Part shown: positions 8,799 through 17,201 of the stretch, in pieces
How the letters are laid out: each line of letters begins with the position of its first letter
Position numbering within the stretch: the first letter of the stretch is position 1
DNA from: Tunturibacter gelidoferens
GTDB lineage: Bacteria; Acidobacteriota; Terriglobia; Terriglobales; Acidobacteriaceae
Direction of reading: 5' to 3'
Assembly: GCF_040358255.1 (NCBI RefSeq)
Contig: NZ_CP132938.1
Location: 3,224,001 to 3,288,000 of the forward strand
DNA length: 64,000 nucleotides
Notes under the pieces: model-generated
Database searches by the model: none
Seen by the model: only the letters and a program-made list of their open reading frames with translations
Told to the model about the DNA's origin: nothing
Translations under genes and position numbers: made by a program

Positions 8799-9341
8799 TC
8801 AGTTATCCATTCTTATCAGGTATCGGCTTTCGCGGAGGTGTTGATGCAGGTCGGCGAGATGGGTGAGGTACTGATTGAATCCTGTGGCTACGCGTTTCAT
8901 CATCTTCTCTCTCTTTCCGACGGCTGCCATGAGATAGCACTCTTTGCCCATGGCCGAGTAGAAGTTGATGTTGTGGCGGTGCTTGTTCTGGGTTTGAAAG
9001 AATCCGGCGTAGAGAAGAATGTGTGCGCCGGCTGATTCCATCCATAGCGGGTTCTTCGCGCTGGTTAGCTGTCGCATCATGAGCTCGGCGATCTGGGTGA
9101 GGTCCGCGAACTGGCGAAATTCGTGATCGCCGGGGTTGTAGTCAGAAGAGAGGAGCTCGGTTCGGTCGACCGACTGGAGGCAGAAGTGACCAAGCACGCT
9201 TGCGAGATAGACTCCGGTCGAGTCTGAGATCTGGGACCACTGCTCACTTCCTATCGCTTCGTGGAGATGGGAGGCCCAGAAGTTCAGCGCACGTTCTTCG
9301 GTGACCCCATACAGCTCGTCGAAGTAGTTGGTAGATGACAT
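8799..9341 (-). CDS. Hypothetical protein, predominantly helical
   Basis: A 180-residue soluble protein that I do not recognise. The composition suggests an all-alpha fold. It contains several Met/His-rich helices (LTQIAELMMRQLT, YSAMGKECYLMAAVGKREKMMKRV) and the C-terminal YLTHLADLHQHLRESRYL. There is no signal peptide or membrane segment. It is transcribed on the same strand as, and 52 bp upstream of, the membrane protein gene at 8204-8746. Confidence 0.6.
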   Translation of the reverse strand: MSSTNYFDELYGVTEERALNFWASHLHEAIGSEQWSQISDSTGVYLASVLGHFCLQSVDRTELLSSDYNPGDHEFRQFADLTQIAELMMRQLTSAKNPLWMESAGAHILLYAGFFQTQNKHRHNINFYSAMGKECYLMAAVGKREKMMKRVATGFNQYLTHLADLHQHLRESRYLIRMDN

Positions 9342-9620
9342 ATCCGAACCCCCGGCCCTAGGTTTGCGAACAGTGTGTCCTTGTTATCGGCTATCTCTCG
9401 TGCGCGGAGAGTATTTAATTGGTTGGACGTAATCAAGTGATTACCTCCTCCCTCTATTTATTTGTTTTTGGCGGCAGCTTGATATCGATGGCTGGGCTGT
9501 GTGTTAGCGGCTCCGCGGGGAGAGGCGCTCGCGGCGTAAAGGGTCGGGTGTGATGATGACGTTGGTGATTCCGGTCTCGTTTTCCATGGAGAGAAAAATG
9601 AAGCCCTTTGCGGTGTCTGG

Positions 9621-11432
9621 TTAGAAGCCGGGTGGGTTTTCGTGGGCTACGTTGAAGTGGCGCTCGAGGGCCAGGCCAGCTCGGGCGATGGTGCCCTCGT
9701 CGAAGAGGCGGCCGATGAGGGTGACTCCGTGTGGGACGCGGCGGGGTGGGTTGAACTTGGGGAGGGGCTTGGCGGGGTCGGGTGCCCAGTCGCTGCGGGC
9801 CTCGGAGACTTCGACGAATCCGGCGCGGAGAGTGAGGGAGGGATGGCCGGTGAAGTTGGTGATGGTGAGGATCTCGTCGCGGAGGGAGGGGACTAGGAGG
9901 AGGTCCGGTGCGTTGGGGCCAGAGCTGAAGATGCGGGCCATCTCGAGGGCGACCATGCGGCGGAGGCGGTCGGCCTGGACGTAGTCGACTGCGGAGAGAA
10001 AGCGGGACTGGCGGAAGGTGTTGGGCCAGGCGTCGGGGACCTGGGCTTTGAGCTGGTCGAGCTGATGGTTGAGGGTGATCTCTTCGAAGGCGGCGGCGGC
10101 TTCGGCGAAGAGGATGAGGTCGAGGTTGTCGTAGGGCCAGTCGGGGAGTGTGACTTCGACGGGGGTCATGCCGAGGGTGGAGATGGCGGCGAGGGCGGCG
10201 CGGTCTACGTCGGTGGCGGGGGCTTCTTTCATCCACTGGGGGAAGTAGCCGATTTTTAGATTTTTTATTGGGGCGGTTGCGTCGAAGTCTAGTTTGCTGG
10301 GGACGCAGGCTACGTCTTTGCCGTCGGGGCCGGTGATGGTGTTGAGGACGAGCATGGTGTCTTCGACGCTGCGGGCCATGGGGCCGAGTTTGTCGAGGGA
10401 CCAGCAGAGGGTCATGGCTCCGGTGCGGGGGACGCGGCCGTAGGTGGGGCGAAGGCCGGTGACTCCGCAACGCATGGAGGGGCTGACGATGCTGCCTCCG
10501 GTTTCAGAGCCGATGGCGAAGGCTACGAGGCCTGCGGCGGTGGCGGCTCCGGGACCTGCGCTGGAGCCGGAGGAGCCTTCTTCGAGGAGCCAGGGGTTCA
10601 TGGTTTGGCCGCCGAACCAGACGTCGTTGAGGGCGAGAGCGCCGAGGGAGAGCTTGGCGATGAGGACGGCTCCAGCTGCGTTGAGGCGTTCGGTGACGGT
10701 GGCGTCGGCGGTGGGGATGCGGTGCTGGAAGGGCTCGGCTCCCCAGGTGGTGGCGATGTTGGCGGTGTCGAGGAGGTCCTTTGCACCCCATGGGATGCCG
10801 TGGAGTGGGCCGCGATAGTGGCCGGCGGCGATTTCAGCGTCGGCGGCTTTGGCTTGCGCGAGGGCGTGATCGCGGGTGAGGGTGATGATGCAGTTGATCT
10901 TGGGATTGAGGCGTTCGATGCGCGCGAGATAGATCTCGGTGAGGCGCGTGCTGGTGAGCTTGCGAGTCTCGATCCAGCGGGAGAGCTGGTGGACGGGGGC
11001 GAAGGCGATGGCTTCGTCGGTGGTGGGGAGTGGGGCGTCGGATTGGGTGCGGAGGAACTCGTTTTTTGTGGGGAGGGTGGGCTGGCCGGGGAGGATGGAG
11101 TTGACGAGGGAGTACGGTGCGGTGGTGTCGGCGATGGCCACTTTGCGTGGACCGGTGCGGCGCTCGTAGAGAGGAGCCATGGCGGCTCGCCAGTTGCCGG
11201 CGGCCTGGGCTCGGTCTTTTTCGGTGAGAGGGAACTGGACGAGCTTTTCGGCTTCGGCGAAGGTGGCGGGGGAGACCTCGGGGCCTACAGAGGGCGAGGT
11301 GCCGAAGGCTGGTGGTGCGCCGGGAGTGGTTGGGGTGGAGGGGGTTTGGGCGAGTGCGGAGGCGGAGGCGGAGGCGGAGGCGAGCAGGGTGAGGGTGCTT
11401 TGGGTCAGGAATTCGCGGCGGGATTTCGACAT
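9621..11432 (-). CDS. Secreted amidase-signature family hydrolase
   Basis: A 603-residue amidase of the GatA/AS superfamily. The export signal is at 1-30: RREFLTQ followed by an Ala/Ser repeat, resembling a Tat peptide. The catalytic triad is visible: Lys in GIPWGAKDLLDT, the cis-Ser in GSSGSSAGPGAA and the Ser nucleophile in GSETGGSIVSPS. The spacing matches the family. The substrate is unknown; export suggests scavenging of extracellular amides rather than tRNA amidotransfer. The start is ATG 11432; an in-frame ATG 14 codons earlier would give a poor signal peptide. Long Arg/Pro-rich frames on the same strand inside this gene are artefacts of high GC. Confidence 0.88.
   Translation of the reverse strand: MSKSRREFLTQSTLTLLASASASASALAQTPSTPTTPGAPPAFGTSPSVGPEVSPATFAEAEKLVQFPLTEKDRAQAAGNWRAAMAPLYERRTGPRKVAIADTTAPYSLVNSILPGQPTLPTKNEFLRTQSDAPLPTTDEAIAFAPVHQLSRWIETRKLTSTRLTEIYLARIERLNPKINCIITLTRDHALAQAKAADAEIAAGHYRGPLHGIPWGAKDLLDTANIATTWGAEPFQHRIPTADATVTERLNAAGAVLIAKLSLGALALNDVWFGGQTMNPWLLEEGSSGSSAGPGAATAAGLVAFAIGSETGGSIVSPSMRCGVTGLRPTYGRVPRTGAMTLCWSLDKLGPMARSVEDTMLVLNTITGPDGKDVACVPSKLDFDATAPIKNLKIGYFPQWMKEAPATDVDRAALAAISTLGMTPVEVTLPDWPYDNLDLILFAEAAAAFEEITLNHQLDQLKAQVPDAWPNTFRQSRFLSAVDYVQADRLRRMVALEMARIFSSGPNAPDLLLVPSLRDEILTITNFTGHPSLTLRAGFVEVSEARSDWAPDPAKPLPKFNPPRRVPHGVTLIGRLFDEGTIARAGLALERHFNVAHENPPGF
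11358..11381 (-). repeat. Hexanucleotide microsatellite in the amidase signal peptide
   Basis: Four perfect tandem GGAGGC units (minus strand GCCTCC) encode the Ala-Ser alternation in the hydrophobic part of the amidase signal peptide. A change in unit number would keep the frame but lengthen or shorten the signal core. Confidence 0.7.
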
Positions 11433-11484
11433 TGGTTCCTCTGGGGAGGATTGTAGCGGGAGAGGGCTGGACACCGAAGAGACT

Positions 11485-11586
11485 TGTCCTGCCGGACGGG
11501 CCCACTGCGCGTGGCGCGGTCACTTCGTGACGGGTATACCTTGTCTTGGTGCGGTAATGTGCTTGGGTCCTCCCGTTGGTCGGGCT
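11485..11586 (-). repeat. Multi-hairpin interspersed repeat, copy 2
   Basis: Second copy of the family. It has GTCC-TGCC-GGAC (11486-11497), CCCAC-TGCGC-GTGGC (11501-11515, outermost pair lost) and GTCAC-TTC-GTGAC (11519-11531), then the conserved ACCTTGTCTTGG spacer and the CCTCCCGTTGGTCGG tail. The tail runs into the TAG stop codon of the lipoprotein gene at 11585-11587. It lies between that gene and the amidase, both on the minus strand. Confidence 0.85.
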
Positions 11587-12157
11587 AGTCGGGGACCTGC
11601 CAGCCTACTGGGCTTTGGGCGAGGGTGATGGTGGCGGTGGCCTGGCTGGTGGTGGCATGGGCCATGGCAGGGAAGGCGGCCTGAACGTCGTGACTCTCCG
11701 CCCAGACGGGGACTTCTTTCATGGTGTAGCTGTAGGTGACTGTGGTCTCTTTGAAGCCGTTGGCGACTGCGACGGGGGTGAAGCTGCCGATGCTGGTGAC
11801 TTCGCGGTGGCCGTAGCAGAAGCGCGGGGCGTAGCGGGTTCCGGCAGGGGCTACTGTGTAGCGGCTGACGTGGATGCTGGTCTCGACGGACTTCTCGAGG
11901 AGAAGATTTTTGACGAGGGTGTCCATCTGCTTTGTTTTTTCAGGGTCGCTGGTCTCAAAGGGAAAGCGTGTGTCGGTGAAGAGGCACTCGGGATGGTCGA
12001 GGTAGTGGTTGTTGATGCCGGTGGTGAAGTTGGCGGGGGTCGCGGCGGCTTTCCCGGTGTTGTTGCATCCCGTAAAGACGAGAGGGGCAATAGTTAGAAG
12101 GCTAAGTGCGGCGGCGGCGAGTGCGGTTGAGGCGGGCTTGCATTGAACGATTTTCAT
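11585..12157 (-). CDS. Hypothetical lipoprotein
   Basis: A 190-residue protein with a lipoprotein signal: positively charged start MKIVQCKP, hydrophobic core (AAAALSLLTIAPL) and lipobox VFTGC at about 25-29. The mature part shows no family I recognise; it has a few cysteines (ECLF, RFCYGH) and a beta-rich composition (TTVTYSYTMKEV). The start at 12157 is preferred over an ATG five codons earlier because the signal peptide begins there. The stop codon abuts hairpin repeat copy 2. Confidence 0.65.
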   Translation of the reverse strand: MKIVQCKPASTALAAAALSLLTIAPLVFTGCNNTGKAAATPANFTTGINNHYLDHPECLFTDTRFPFETSDPEKTKQMDTLVKNLLLEKSVETSIHVSRYTVAPAGTRYAPRFCYGHREVTSIGSFTPVAVANGFKETTVTYSYTMKEVPVWAESHDVQAAFPAMAHATTSQATATITLAQSPVGWQVPD

Positions 12158-12323
12158 CGCTTCTCCTGTCACTTTTACTAGTTGGATGCAGCTGAGAGGG
12201 ATGAGAGAGTTGTGGGAGCGTTTGTAACTGAGAGTGGTTCAGGTTTTTCGATGTGTCAGCGGGTGCGCGAGTCGGCGTACGCTTATTCAACCAAGGGGAC
12301 AAAAGAGAGCGAAGGAGAGTGCG

Positions 12324-12818
12324 ATGAAGCTTATGAAAGGGCTGTTGATAGGTACGGTTGTTTTGGGAACGTTGAGTGCGCTGGGCCAGGCTCCCGCCGA
12401 TGCGAACACAGGACGGCCGACGACGGAGGATGATATTGCGGTTTTGCGGCAGGATATTCAGGCGGATAAGACTGAGATTATCACTCGCAGTATGCAGTTT
12501 ACGGACGACCAATCGAAGGCCTTCTGGCCGGTGTACCGCAACTACGCGCATGATCAGCAGGTCATCGGGGATCAGCGGGTGTCGTTGATCAAAGACTATG
12601 CGGCGAACTATGACCATTTAGACGACACCCAGGCGCAGTCTTATATCGAGCGGGTGTTGAAGTTCGATGAGGACAGCCTGAAGCTGCGAAAGAGTTACGT
12701 GTCGAAGTTCGAGAAGGCGATCGGAGCGAAGCAGACCGCGAAGTTCTATCAGGTCGATAACCGGTTGAGTCTGCTGGTGAGTGTGCAGCTGGCAGCTTTG
12801 TTGCCGATTATCAAATGA
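12324..12818 (+). CDS. Hypothetical exported helical protein
   Basis: A 164-residue protein with a signal peptide (1-21, LLIGTVVLGTLSALGQA) and a mature part of charged alpha helices (LRQDIQADKTEIITRSMQF, YIERVLKFDEDSLKLRKSYV, FEKAIGAKQTAKFYQVDN) ending in a hydrophobic LSLLVSVQLAALLPII. The layout resembles periplasmic Spy/CpxP-like helical chaperones, but no LTxxQ motif is clear, so the function stays open. GAAGGAGAG lies five bases before ATG 12324 and fixes the start. It is monocistronic, divergent from the lipoprotein gene and convergent with the phospholipase-like gene. Confidence 0.7.
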   Translation: MKLMKGLLIGTVVLGTLSALGQAPADANTGRPTTEDDIAVLRQDIQADKTEIITRSMQFTDDQSKAFWPVYRNYAHDQQVIGDQRVSLIKDYAANYDHLDDTQAQSYIERVLKFDEDSLKLRKSYVSKFEKAIGAKQTAKFYQVDNRLSLLVSVQLAALLPIIK

Positions 12819-12870
12819 CGCGATCGGGAGAATAGGAGGTACCTGCTTCTTGATAAGCCGCTTGTGCAGG

Positions 12871-14217
12871 CTAGTCTGCGTCCAGGATTCCATCGGGGAC
12901 GGGATCGAGCACGCCGATGGTCTTCATGGTGTCGAGTGTCTTTAGATTGGCCTGGACTGCAGCCCACTTCTCCGGGTCCTTTTTTGTCTCGATGGGGGAT
13001 TGCGGGTCGGCGTAGTAGGCGATGAGGTCGTGTTTGACCTGGAAGGGAACGACGTTGTCGGGGTTCTTGGTGATCATGGCTAGAAGCTTTGCGTAGGTGA
13101 TGTCGGTGAGGCGGTAGCCACCGGGTCGAATGACTTCGCCGGTATCGAGGTCGCGGTTGGCGATGTAGTGATCGATGGTGTCGTAGTTGGTGAGGACGAG
13201 ACGCATGGCCTTGATGGATCGGTTCACGCTCTTGATGTAGAGGTCTTCGGTCTGTTGATTGGGGCCTTTGATAGCGAGGAGCTTGAAGACCCCGAACTTG
13301 GGCAGGATGTAGATGAAGCCTGCATAGAGATGGCTGCGGACGCCGGGCTTTTTGCGGTAGGCCTCCCAGTTGTTGTCGGTCGCGGCCTGGCGGAGGTCCA
13401 CGGTGAGGGCGTCGAGATCGGGGCTGGGGAGATCGTCAGGGAAGTTCTTTTTGTGGAGGATGGTTTCGGCGCGGGCGATGTTGGGAAGGAAGCGGCGGAC
13501 GGCGTAGCGGTAGACGCGGATGGAGGTTTGTTTGCTGCCGATGATGTCAGGGAGGCGGAGGCCGTAGGTCTCGAAGAACGCCTTGCGGAGAAGGACGATG
13601 GGAACCTCGAGGCCGACGAACTTGGTGTAGGCGGAGGGCGCAAAGCGCGCCTTGCTCAGCTGGTTGATGTCGAAGGCGAACTCTGTCTGGACGTGGGCGT
13701 GGGGATTCTCGGCGTAGTTTACCGAGCGACCGTATCTCTGCTCGAGCTTGGGGAACTCGATGGGGACAGATTCGTTGACGGCGTACTTGTGGCCGATGTT
13801 GTCGCCGATGTAGTGGGAGAGAGAGCCGATGGCGAAAGCCACTTCATCGGGCGTGTTGGCGTTGTGGATCAGAGAGAGGACGAAGTCGCCGGAGCGGACG
13901 TAGTGGGTGAGGTCGGAGAAGAAGGCGTTGCCGAAGGGATAGTAGCCGAAGTCCTGGATGGCGCTGCCACCGTAGGCGTAGGCGTGGGCCTCCTGGAGCT
14001 GGGCATCGGTGAGGGTGGGGAATTTTCTGAGCAGGAGCGGCCGGATGGACTGCTTCCAGGCCAGGTCGATGATCTCCTGATGGGTCTGCACAGAGTAGGG
14101 AACGGCGGGGATTGCCGTGAGAAGCAGAGCCGCGAGGGTTATTGTTTTGAGCAGGGTGGTACGGCGGTGGGTGGGAATGATGGTGTTCGTCCCTTCTGGC
14201 TTTTGGTCCTGCAGCAT
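12871..14217 (-). CDS. Zinc-dependent phospholipase C-like protein, exported
   Basis: A 448-residue protein of the bacterial zinc-dependent phospholipase C / S1-P1 nuclease-like fold. After a signal segment (~22-42, LLKTITLAALLLTAIPAVPYS) come the histidines and aspartates expected for a multi-zinc site: SVQTHQEIID, YPFGNAFFSDLTHYVRSGD, SLSHYIGDNIGHKYAVN and HAHVQTEFAFD. The C-terminal half (~220-448) is longer than in the classical enzyme and has no clear assignment. It probably acts on phospholipids or other phosphodiesters outside the cytoplasm; the substrate is not proven. It is divergent from the TlpA-like gene, with only 61 bp between start codons. Confidence 0.75.
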   Translation of the reverse strand: MLQDQKPEGTNTIIPTHRRTTLLKTITLAALLLTAIPAVPYSVQTHQEIIDLAWKQSIRPLLLRKFPTLTDAQLQEAHAYAYGGSAIQDFGYYPFGNAFFSDLTHYVRSGDFVLSLIHNANTPDEVAFAIGSLSHYIGDNIGHKYAVNESVPIEFPKLEQRYGRSVNYAENPHAHVQTEFAFDINQLSKARFAPSAYTKFVGLEVPIVLLRKAFFETYGLRLPDIIGSKQTSIRVYRYAVRRFLPNIARAETILHKKNFPDDLPSPDLDALTVDLRQAATDNNWEAYRKKPGVRSHLYAGFIYILPKFGVFKLLAIKGPNQQTEDLYIKSVNRSIKAMRLVLTNYDTIDHYIANRDLDTGEVIRPGGYRLTDITYAKLLAMITKNPDNVVPFQVKHDLIAYYADPQSPIETKKDPEKWAAVQANLKTLDTMKTIGVLDPVPDGILDAD

Positions 14218-14278
14218 CTCTCACACTGTACATAGCTCGGGGGACGGAGGAAAGAGTTAGGTTGGTGGAGGGCGGTGG

Positions 14279-14812
14279 ATGATGCGGTCGAAGTGGATAC
14301 AATATGGGGCTGGACTGATTGCGTTCGCCGTGCTGAGTTGGGCGTGGTACTTTGCCACGGGGAAGTCGGGCGGAATCGCATCAATGGTCGATAGGAAGGC
14401 GATGCCGGAGCTGGTGATGACACAGCTCGATGGCGGCACGTGGCGAATGGCGGAGCATCGGGGCCAGGTGGTGCTGGTGAACTATTGGGCGAGTTGGTGC
14501 GGGCCCTGCTGGGAGGAGACGCCGGGGTTGATTCGATTGTCGAAGGAGATGGGGCCGCAGGGACTGGCGGTGGTGGGAGTGGCCGTCGATGAAGGTGGAA
14601 CGGCAAAGGTGAAGAAGTTTGTGGAGGAGTTTCATGTGCCGTATCCGGTGGCGCTCCCGGAGCCGGGATCGCAGATGGTCTACGGGATGGCGGGTGTGCC
14701 GACGACGGTGTTGGTTGATCGGCAGGGGCGGGTGGCGAAGACTTATGTTGGGGCGGTGAGGCAGGGAGATTTCAAGAAGGACGTGGAGGAGTTATTGGCA
14801 GAGGGAAGGTAG
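14279..14812 (+). CDS. TlpA-like membrane-anchored thioredoxin
   Basis: A 177-residue thiol-disulfide oxidoreductase. It has an N-terminal membrane anchor (~8-26, YGAGLIAFAVLSWAWYFA) and a periplasmic thioredoxin fold with WASWCGPCWEE (active CGPC at ~75-78) and cis-Pro GVPTTVLVDRQGRV. It is typical of TlpA/ResA proteins that reduce apocytochromes or other extracytoplasmic thiols. A second ATG directly follows the first, so the start could be three bases later. No cytochrome c maturation genes are nearby. Confidence 0.88.
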   Translation: MMRSKWIQYGAGLIAFAVLSWAWYFATGKSGGIASMVDRKAMPELVMTQLDGGTWRMAEHRGQVVLVNYWASWCGPCWEETPGLIRLSKEMGPQGLAVVGVAVDEGGTAKVKKFVEEFHVPYPVALPEPGSQMVYGMAGVPTTVLVDRQGRVAKTYVGAVRQGDFKKDVEELLAEGR

Positions 14813-14946
14813 AGTTCGGTGTCTGGCCGATTGGTTGATTGACGGTTAGCCGGGCTACTGCCGAATGCGATGCTTTTCATCGTCACATGACCCGATAAAG
14901 CGTAATGTGGCGTCCGAACGATATCTCTCATTGAAAAAGGAGGTCT

Positions 14947-15606
14947 ATGAACTTCGACAAGAACGACACCGCAGTAGTCTTTATCGATCCTCAGAATGAC
15001 GTGTTGAGTGAGAAGGGCCTGAGTTGGCCGCTGCTCCACGAGAGCCTTAAGGAAAACAACACGATTGAGAACATGGAGCGCATCTTCAAGGCCGCGAAGG
15101 CCTATGGATACGAGGTTTTCATCTCTCCTCATTATTTTTATCCGACTGACAAAGGGTGGAAGTTCAACGGCCCTCTTGAAACCGACGAGGTCGTTCATAA
15201 CGAGTTCGGTCGCAAAGGGGTCTTGACTCTCGATGGCTTTGAAGGATCGGGTGCAGACTGGCTGGAGCGATTCAAGCCATATATCGAGGATGGCAAAACT
15301 ATCGTAGTTTCACCGCACCGAGTGTGGGGGCCGGAGAGCAATGACCTCGTTCTGCAGCTACGCAAACGAAGGATCAGCAAGATTATTCTTGGTGGAATGC
15401 TGGCCAACATGTGCGTCGAATCTCACCTTCGCGAGCTGGTCGAACAAGGCTTCGAGGTCGCCGTGGTGAAAGACGCGACAGCGGGGCCAAAGCACCCGGA
15501 GTGGGGCTATGGCTATACGGCGGCACTCATTAATTATGCGTTCATTGCACATGCGGTCCCGACTACGGAAGAGGCGGTGAAGGCGATGGAGCGCGGTCCG
15601 CAGTAG
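14947..15606 (+). CDS. Isochorismatase-fold cysteine hydrolase
   Basis: A 219-residue enzyme of the isochorismatase/nicotinamidase superfamily. The aspartate of the triad is D14 (VFIDPQND) and the nucleophilic cysteine is C156 (GGMLANMCVESH). Where family members carry the catalytic lysine (K-x-x-x-S), this protein reads VVSPHRVWG, with Pro at the aligned position, so either another lysine serves or the chemistry differs. An optimal ribosome site AAAAAGGAGG precedes ATG 14947. The substrate is unknown; no biosynthetic neighbours point to one. Confidence 0.85.
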   Translation: MNFDKNDTAVVFIDPQNDVLSEKGLSWPLLHESLKENNTIENMERIFKAAKAYGYEVFISPHYFYPTDKGWKFNGPLETDEVVHNEFGRKGVLTLDGFEGSGADWLERFKPYIEDGKTIVVSPHRVWGPESNDLVLQLRKRRISKIILGGMLANMCVESHLRELVEQGFEVAVVKDATAGPKHPEWGYGYTAALINYAFIAHAVPTTEEAVKAMERGPQ

Positions 15607-15647
15607 GCAGCTTTTTCGAGTGAATCGCCTTCATCATTTGGCGAGAT

Positions 15648-16123
15648 TTAGTACGCGCCCTTGCGGAGGTTGATGCCGTATTCGAGGAAGGCTTTGAGGG
15701 CGCAGCTCATCTGGGTCCAGCCCTGGCAGTTTTCATAGGAGCCGTCGAGGCCTGCCTGCGTCTCGCGCCAGCCGGATTCGATGATGCGGACGAGGGTGTT
15801 GGTGGGGTCAAGCTGCTCGAAGGCTAGTTCGATGGTGGTTTTGTAACCGGCGGAGGGCGGCAGCTTGTTGAGGAGAAGATCGACCTTCTCGTGGGCGTCC
15901 CACTCGAGGATGATCTGTTTGCCGGGGACAACTTTTTTACGGAGACGGGGACATCGCCGGGGAAGTCGGCGAAGTGCCAGAGGACGCTGGTGCCTTCGTC
16001 TAGGGGGCCGTTGGCTCCGCCGGTGGTGAAGTAGGCGCTGAGTTTTGTGGGATTGTAGACGGCGTCAAAGACCTCGGCGATGGGCTTTTGAATTTTGGTC
16101 TGGACTTGAAATTTGAGTTGCAT
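15648..16123 (-). pseudogene. SRPBCC/AHSA1-domain protein, broken or frameshifted at an A AAA AAG site
   Basis: An activator-of-Hsp90-like START-fold protein. The first frame encodes MQLKFQVQTKIQKPIAEVFD through DVPVSVKK and then loses similarity and stops near 15824. The second half (VVPGKQIILEWDAHEKVDLL through GWRETQAGLDGSYENCQGW) is read in the -1 frame and ends with TAA at 15648-15650, giving 158 residues, the usual family length. The switch point falls exactly on A AAA AAG (minus strand, 15938-15932), a canonical -1 slippery heptamer. A single-base deletion in the A run gives the same result and is the simpler explanation. It is divergent from an ArsR regulator, a pairing common for this family. 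Confidence 0.75.
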
Positions 16124-16160
16124 GGGCTGGTTCACCTCGCGATGGATTGGCGATATTTAT

Positions 16161-16180
16161 ATGTTATGTTTTTATAACAT
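16161..16180. promoter_or_regulatory. Inverted repeat, probable ArsR operator
   Basis: Perfect inverted repeat ATGTTAT-N6-ATAACAT in an AT-rich stretch between the SRPBCC and ArsR genes. It overlaps the ArsR start codon (16179-16181). Its position and symmetry fit autoregulation by the ArsR protein and joint control of the divergent gene. Overlap with the start codon suggests a leaderless or very short-leader ArsR mRNA. Confidence 0.7.
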
Positions 16181-16499
16181 GTCAAGAAAAGATTCTCAGG
16201 GCGCGGTGTTCAAGGCGCTGGCCGATGACCGGCGGCGGGAGATTCTGGATCTGCTGCGGGATGAGCCGAGGACGACGGGGGAGCTCTGCGCGCACTTCAA
16301 AAAGGTCGATCGGTGCACGGTGATGCAGCACCTTGGGGTGCTAGAGGGGGCTGGGCTGGTGATTGCGAAGAGGGAGGGGCGGGTGCGATGGAACTATTTG
16401 AATGTGGTTCCGGTGCAGGAGATCTACGACCGGTGGATCAGCCGGTTTGCGCGGCCTTCGGTGGAGTTGCTGACGCGGCTAAAGCGGGATCTGAAGTAG
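16179..16499 (+). CDS. ArsR-family winged-helix regulator
   Basis: A 106-residue transcriptional regulator of the ArsR/SmtB fold (FKALADDRRREILDLLRDE; recognition helix ~CTVMQHLGVLEGAGLV; wing REGRVRWNYLN). It lacks the cysteine clusters of metal-sensing members and belongs to the group commonly paired with SRPBCC/AHSA1 proteins. The start at 16179 begins the family homology; longer N-termini would run through the operator. No ribosome site is visible upstream. It is convergent with the SIS gene, with two bases between stop codons. Confidence 0.88.
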   Translation: MSRKDSQGAVFKALADDRRREILDLLRDEPRTTGELCAHFKKVDRCTVMQHLGVLEGAGLVIAKREGRVRWNYLNVVPVQEIYDRWISRFARPSVELLTRLKRDLK

Positions 16500-16501
16500 A
16501 A

Positions 16502-17113
16502 CTATTCGCTGAGGATCTGGTGCTTGTGGTCGAGGTCGTGGCCGAAGGCGAAGCGCTCGACGAGCATGCAGAAGATGTGCTCGAGGGCGAGGTGGGACTC
16601 CTGGATGTTCTGGGTGATGTTGGAGGGGATGACGATGCTGTAGTCGCAGAGGGGGCGCATCTTTCCTCCGCCTGCGCCGGTGAAGCCGATGGTGGGGATG
16701 CCGATGAGTTTGGCCTGGGTGATGGCGCGGAGGATGTTCTTCGAGTTGCCGGAGGTGGAGATGGCGAGGAAGACGTCGCCGGGTTGGGCGAGGGCTTCAA
16801 GCTGGCGGGAGAAGAGATGGTCGAAGCCGTAGTCGTTGCCGGCCGCGGTGAGGATGGAGGTGTCGGTGGTGAGGGCGATGGCGCGGAGGGCGGGGCGATT
16901 GACGGTGAGGCGGACGACGAACTCGGCTACGAGATGCTGGGCGTCGGCTGCGGAGCCACCGTTGCCGGCAACGAGGAGCTTGTGGCCGGATTGCATGGCT
17001 TCGGCGGTAAGTTTGGCGATGGAGACGAGGGTGTCGGAGATGATTTCATCGGCGAGGACGGCTTGCAGTGTAGCGATGGACTGAGCGAGTTGCTTTTGGA
17101 CCAGGTGCTTCAT
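16502..17113 (-). CDS. gmhA: SIS-domain phosphoheptose isomerase (GmhA-like)
   Basis: A 203-residue sugar isomerase that by family converts sedoheptulose 7-phosphate to D-glycero-D-manno-heptose 7-phosphate, the first step of ADP-heptose synthesis for LPS. The SIS core is clear: KLLVAGNGGSAADAQHLVAE (phosphosugar-binding), TTDTSILTAAGNDYGFD, AISTSGNSKNILRA, GFTGAGGGKM and the C-terminal EHIFCMLVE. Length and motif order match GmhA. No other heptose genes are in the window. Its start is followed upstream by hairpin repeat copy 3. Confidence 0.85.
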   Translation of the reverse strand: MKHLVQKQLAQSIATLQAVLADEIISDTLVSIAKLTAEAMQSGHKLLVAGNGGSAADAQHLVAEFVVRLTVNRPALRAIALTTDTSILTAAGNDYGFDHLFSRQLEALAQPGDVFLAISTSGNSKNILRAITQAKLIGIPTIGFTGAGGGKMRPLCDYSIVIPSNITQNIQESHLALEHIFCMLVERFAFGHDLDHKHQILSE

Positions 17114-17201
17114 GAAGTCTCCGGCGCGGCCTTAGTTGCTGATGCAAGGGTACGGGATGGGTGGGTGTGCTGTCGAAGCAGGTATGGTTTGCTGAAACTT
17201 A

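Noticed and set aside
9585..9620. 27-codon minus-strand frame after the amidase gene
   Set aside because: No ribosome site, no hydrophobic or conserved character; likely chance.
9454..10470. Long minus-strand open frame (about 338 codons) inside the amidase region
   Set aside because: It is almost entirely Arg, Pro, His and Ser, overlaps the amidase in another frame and lacks a ribosome site; it results from high GC without stops.
15960..16000. Downstream hairpin as stimulator of -1 frameshifting in the SRPBCC gene
   Set aside because: The GTGGG/CCCAC hairpin exists but begins ~25 nt after the slippery site, beyond the usual 5-9 nt spacing, so I do not claim programmed frameshifting.
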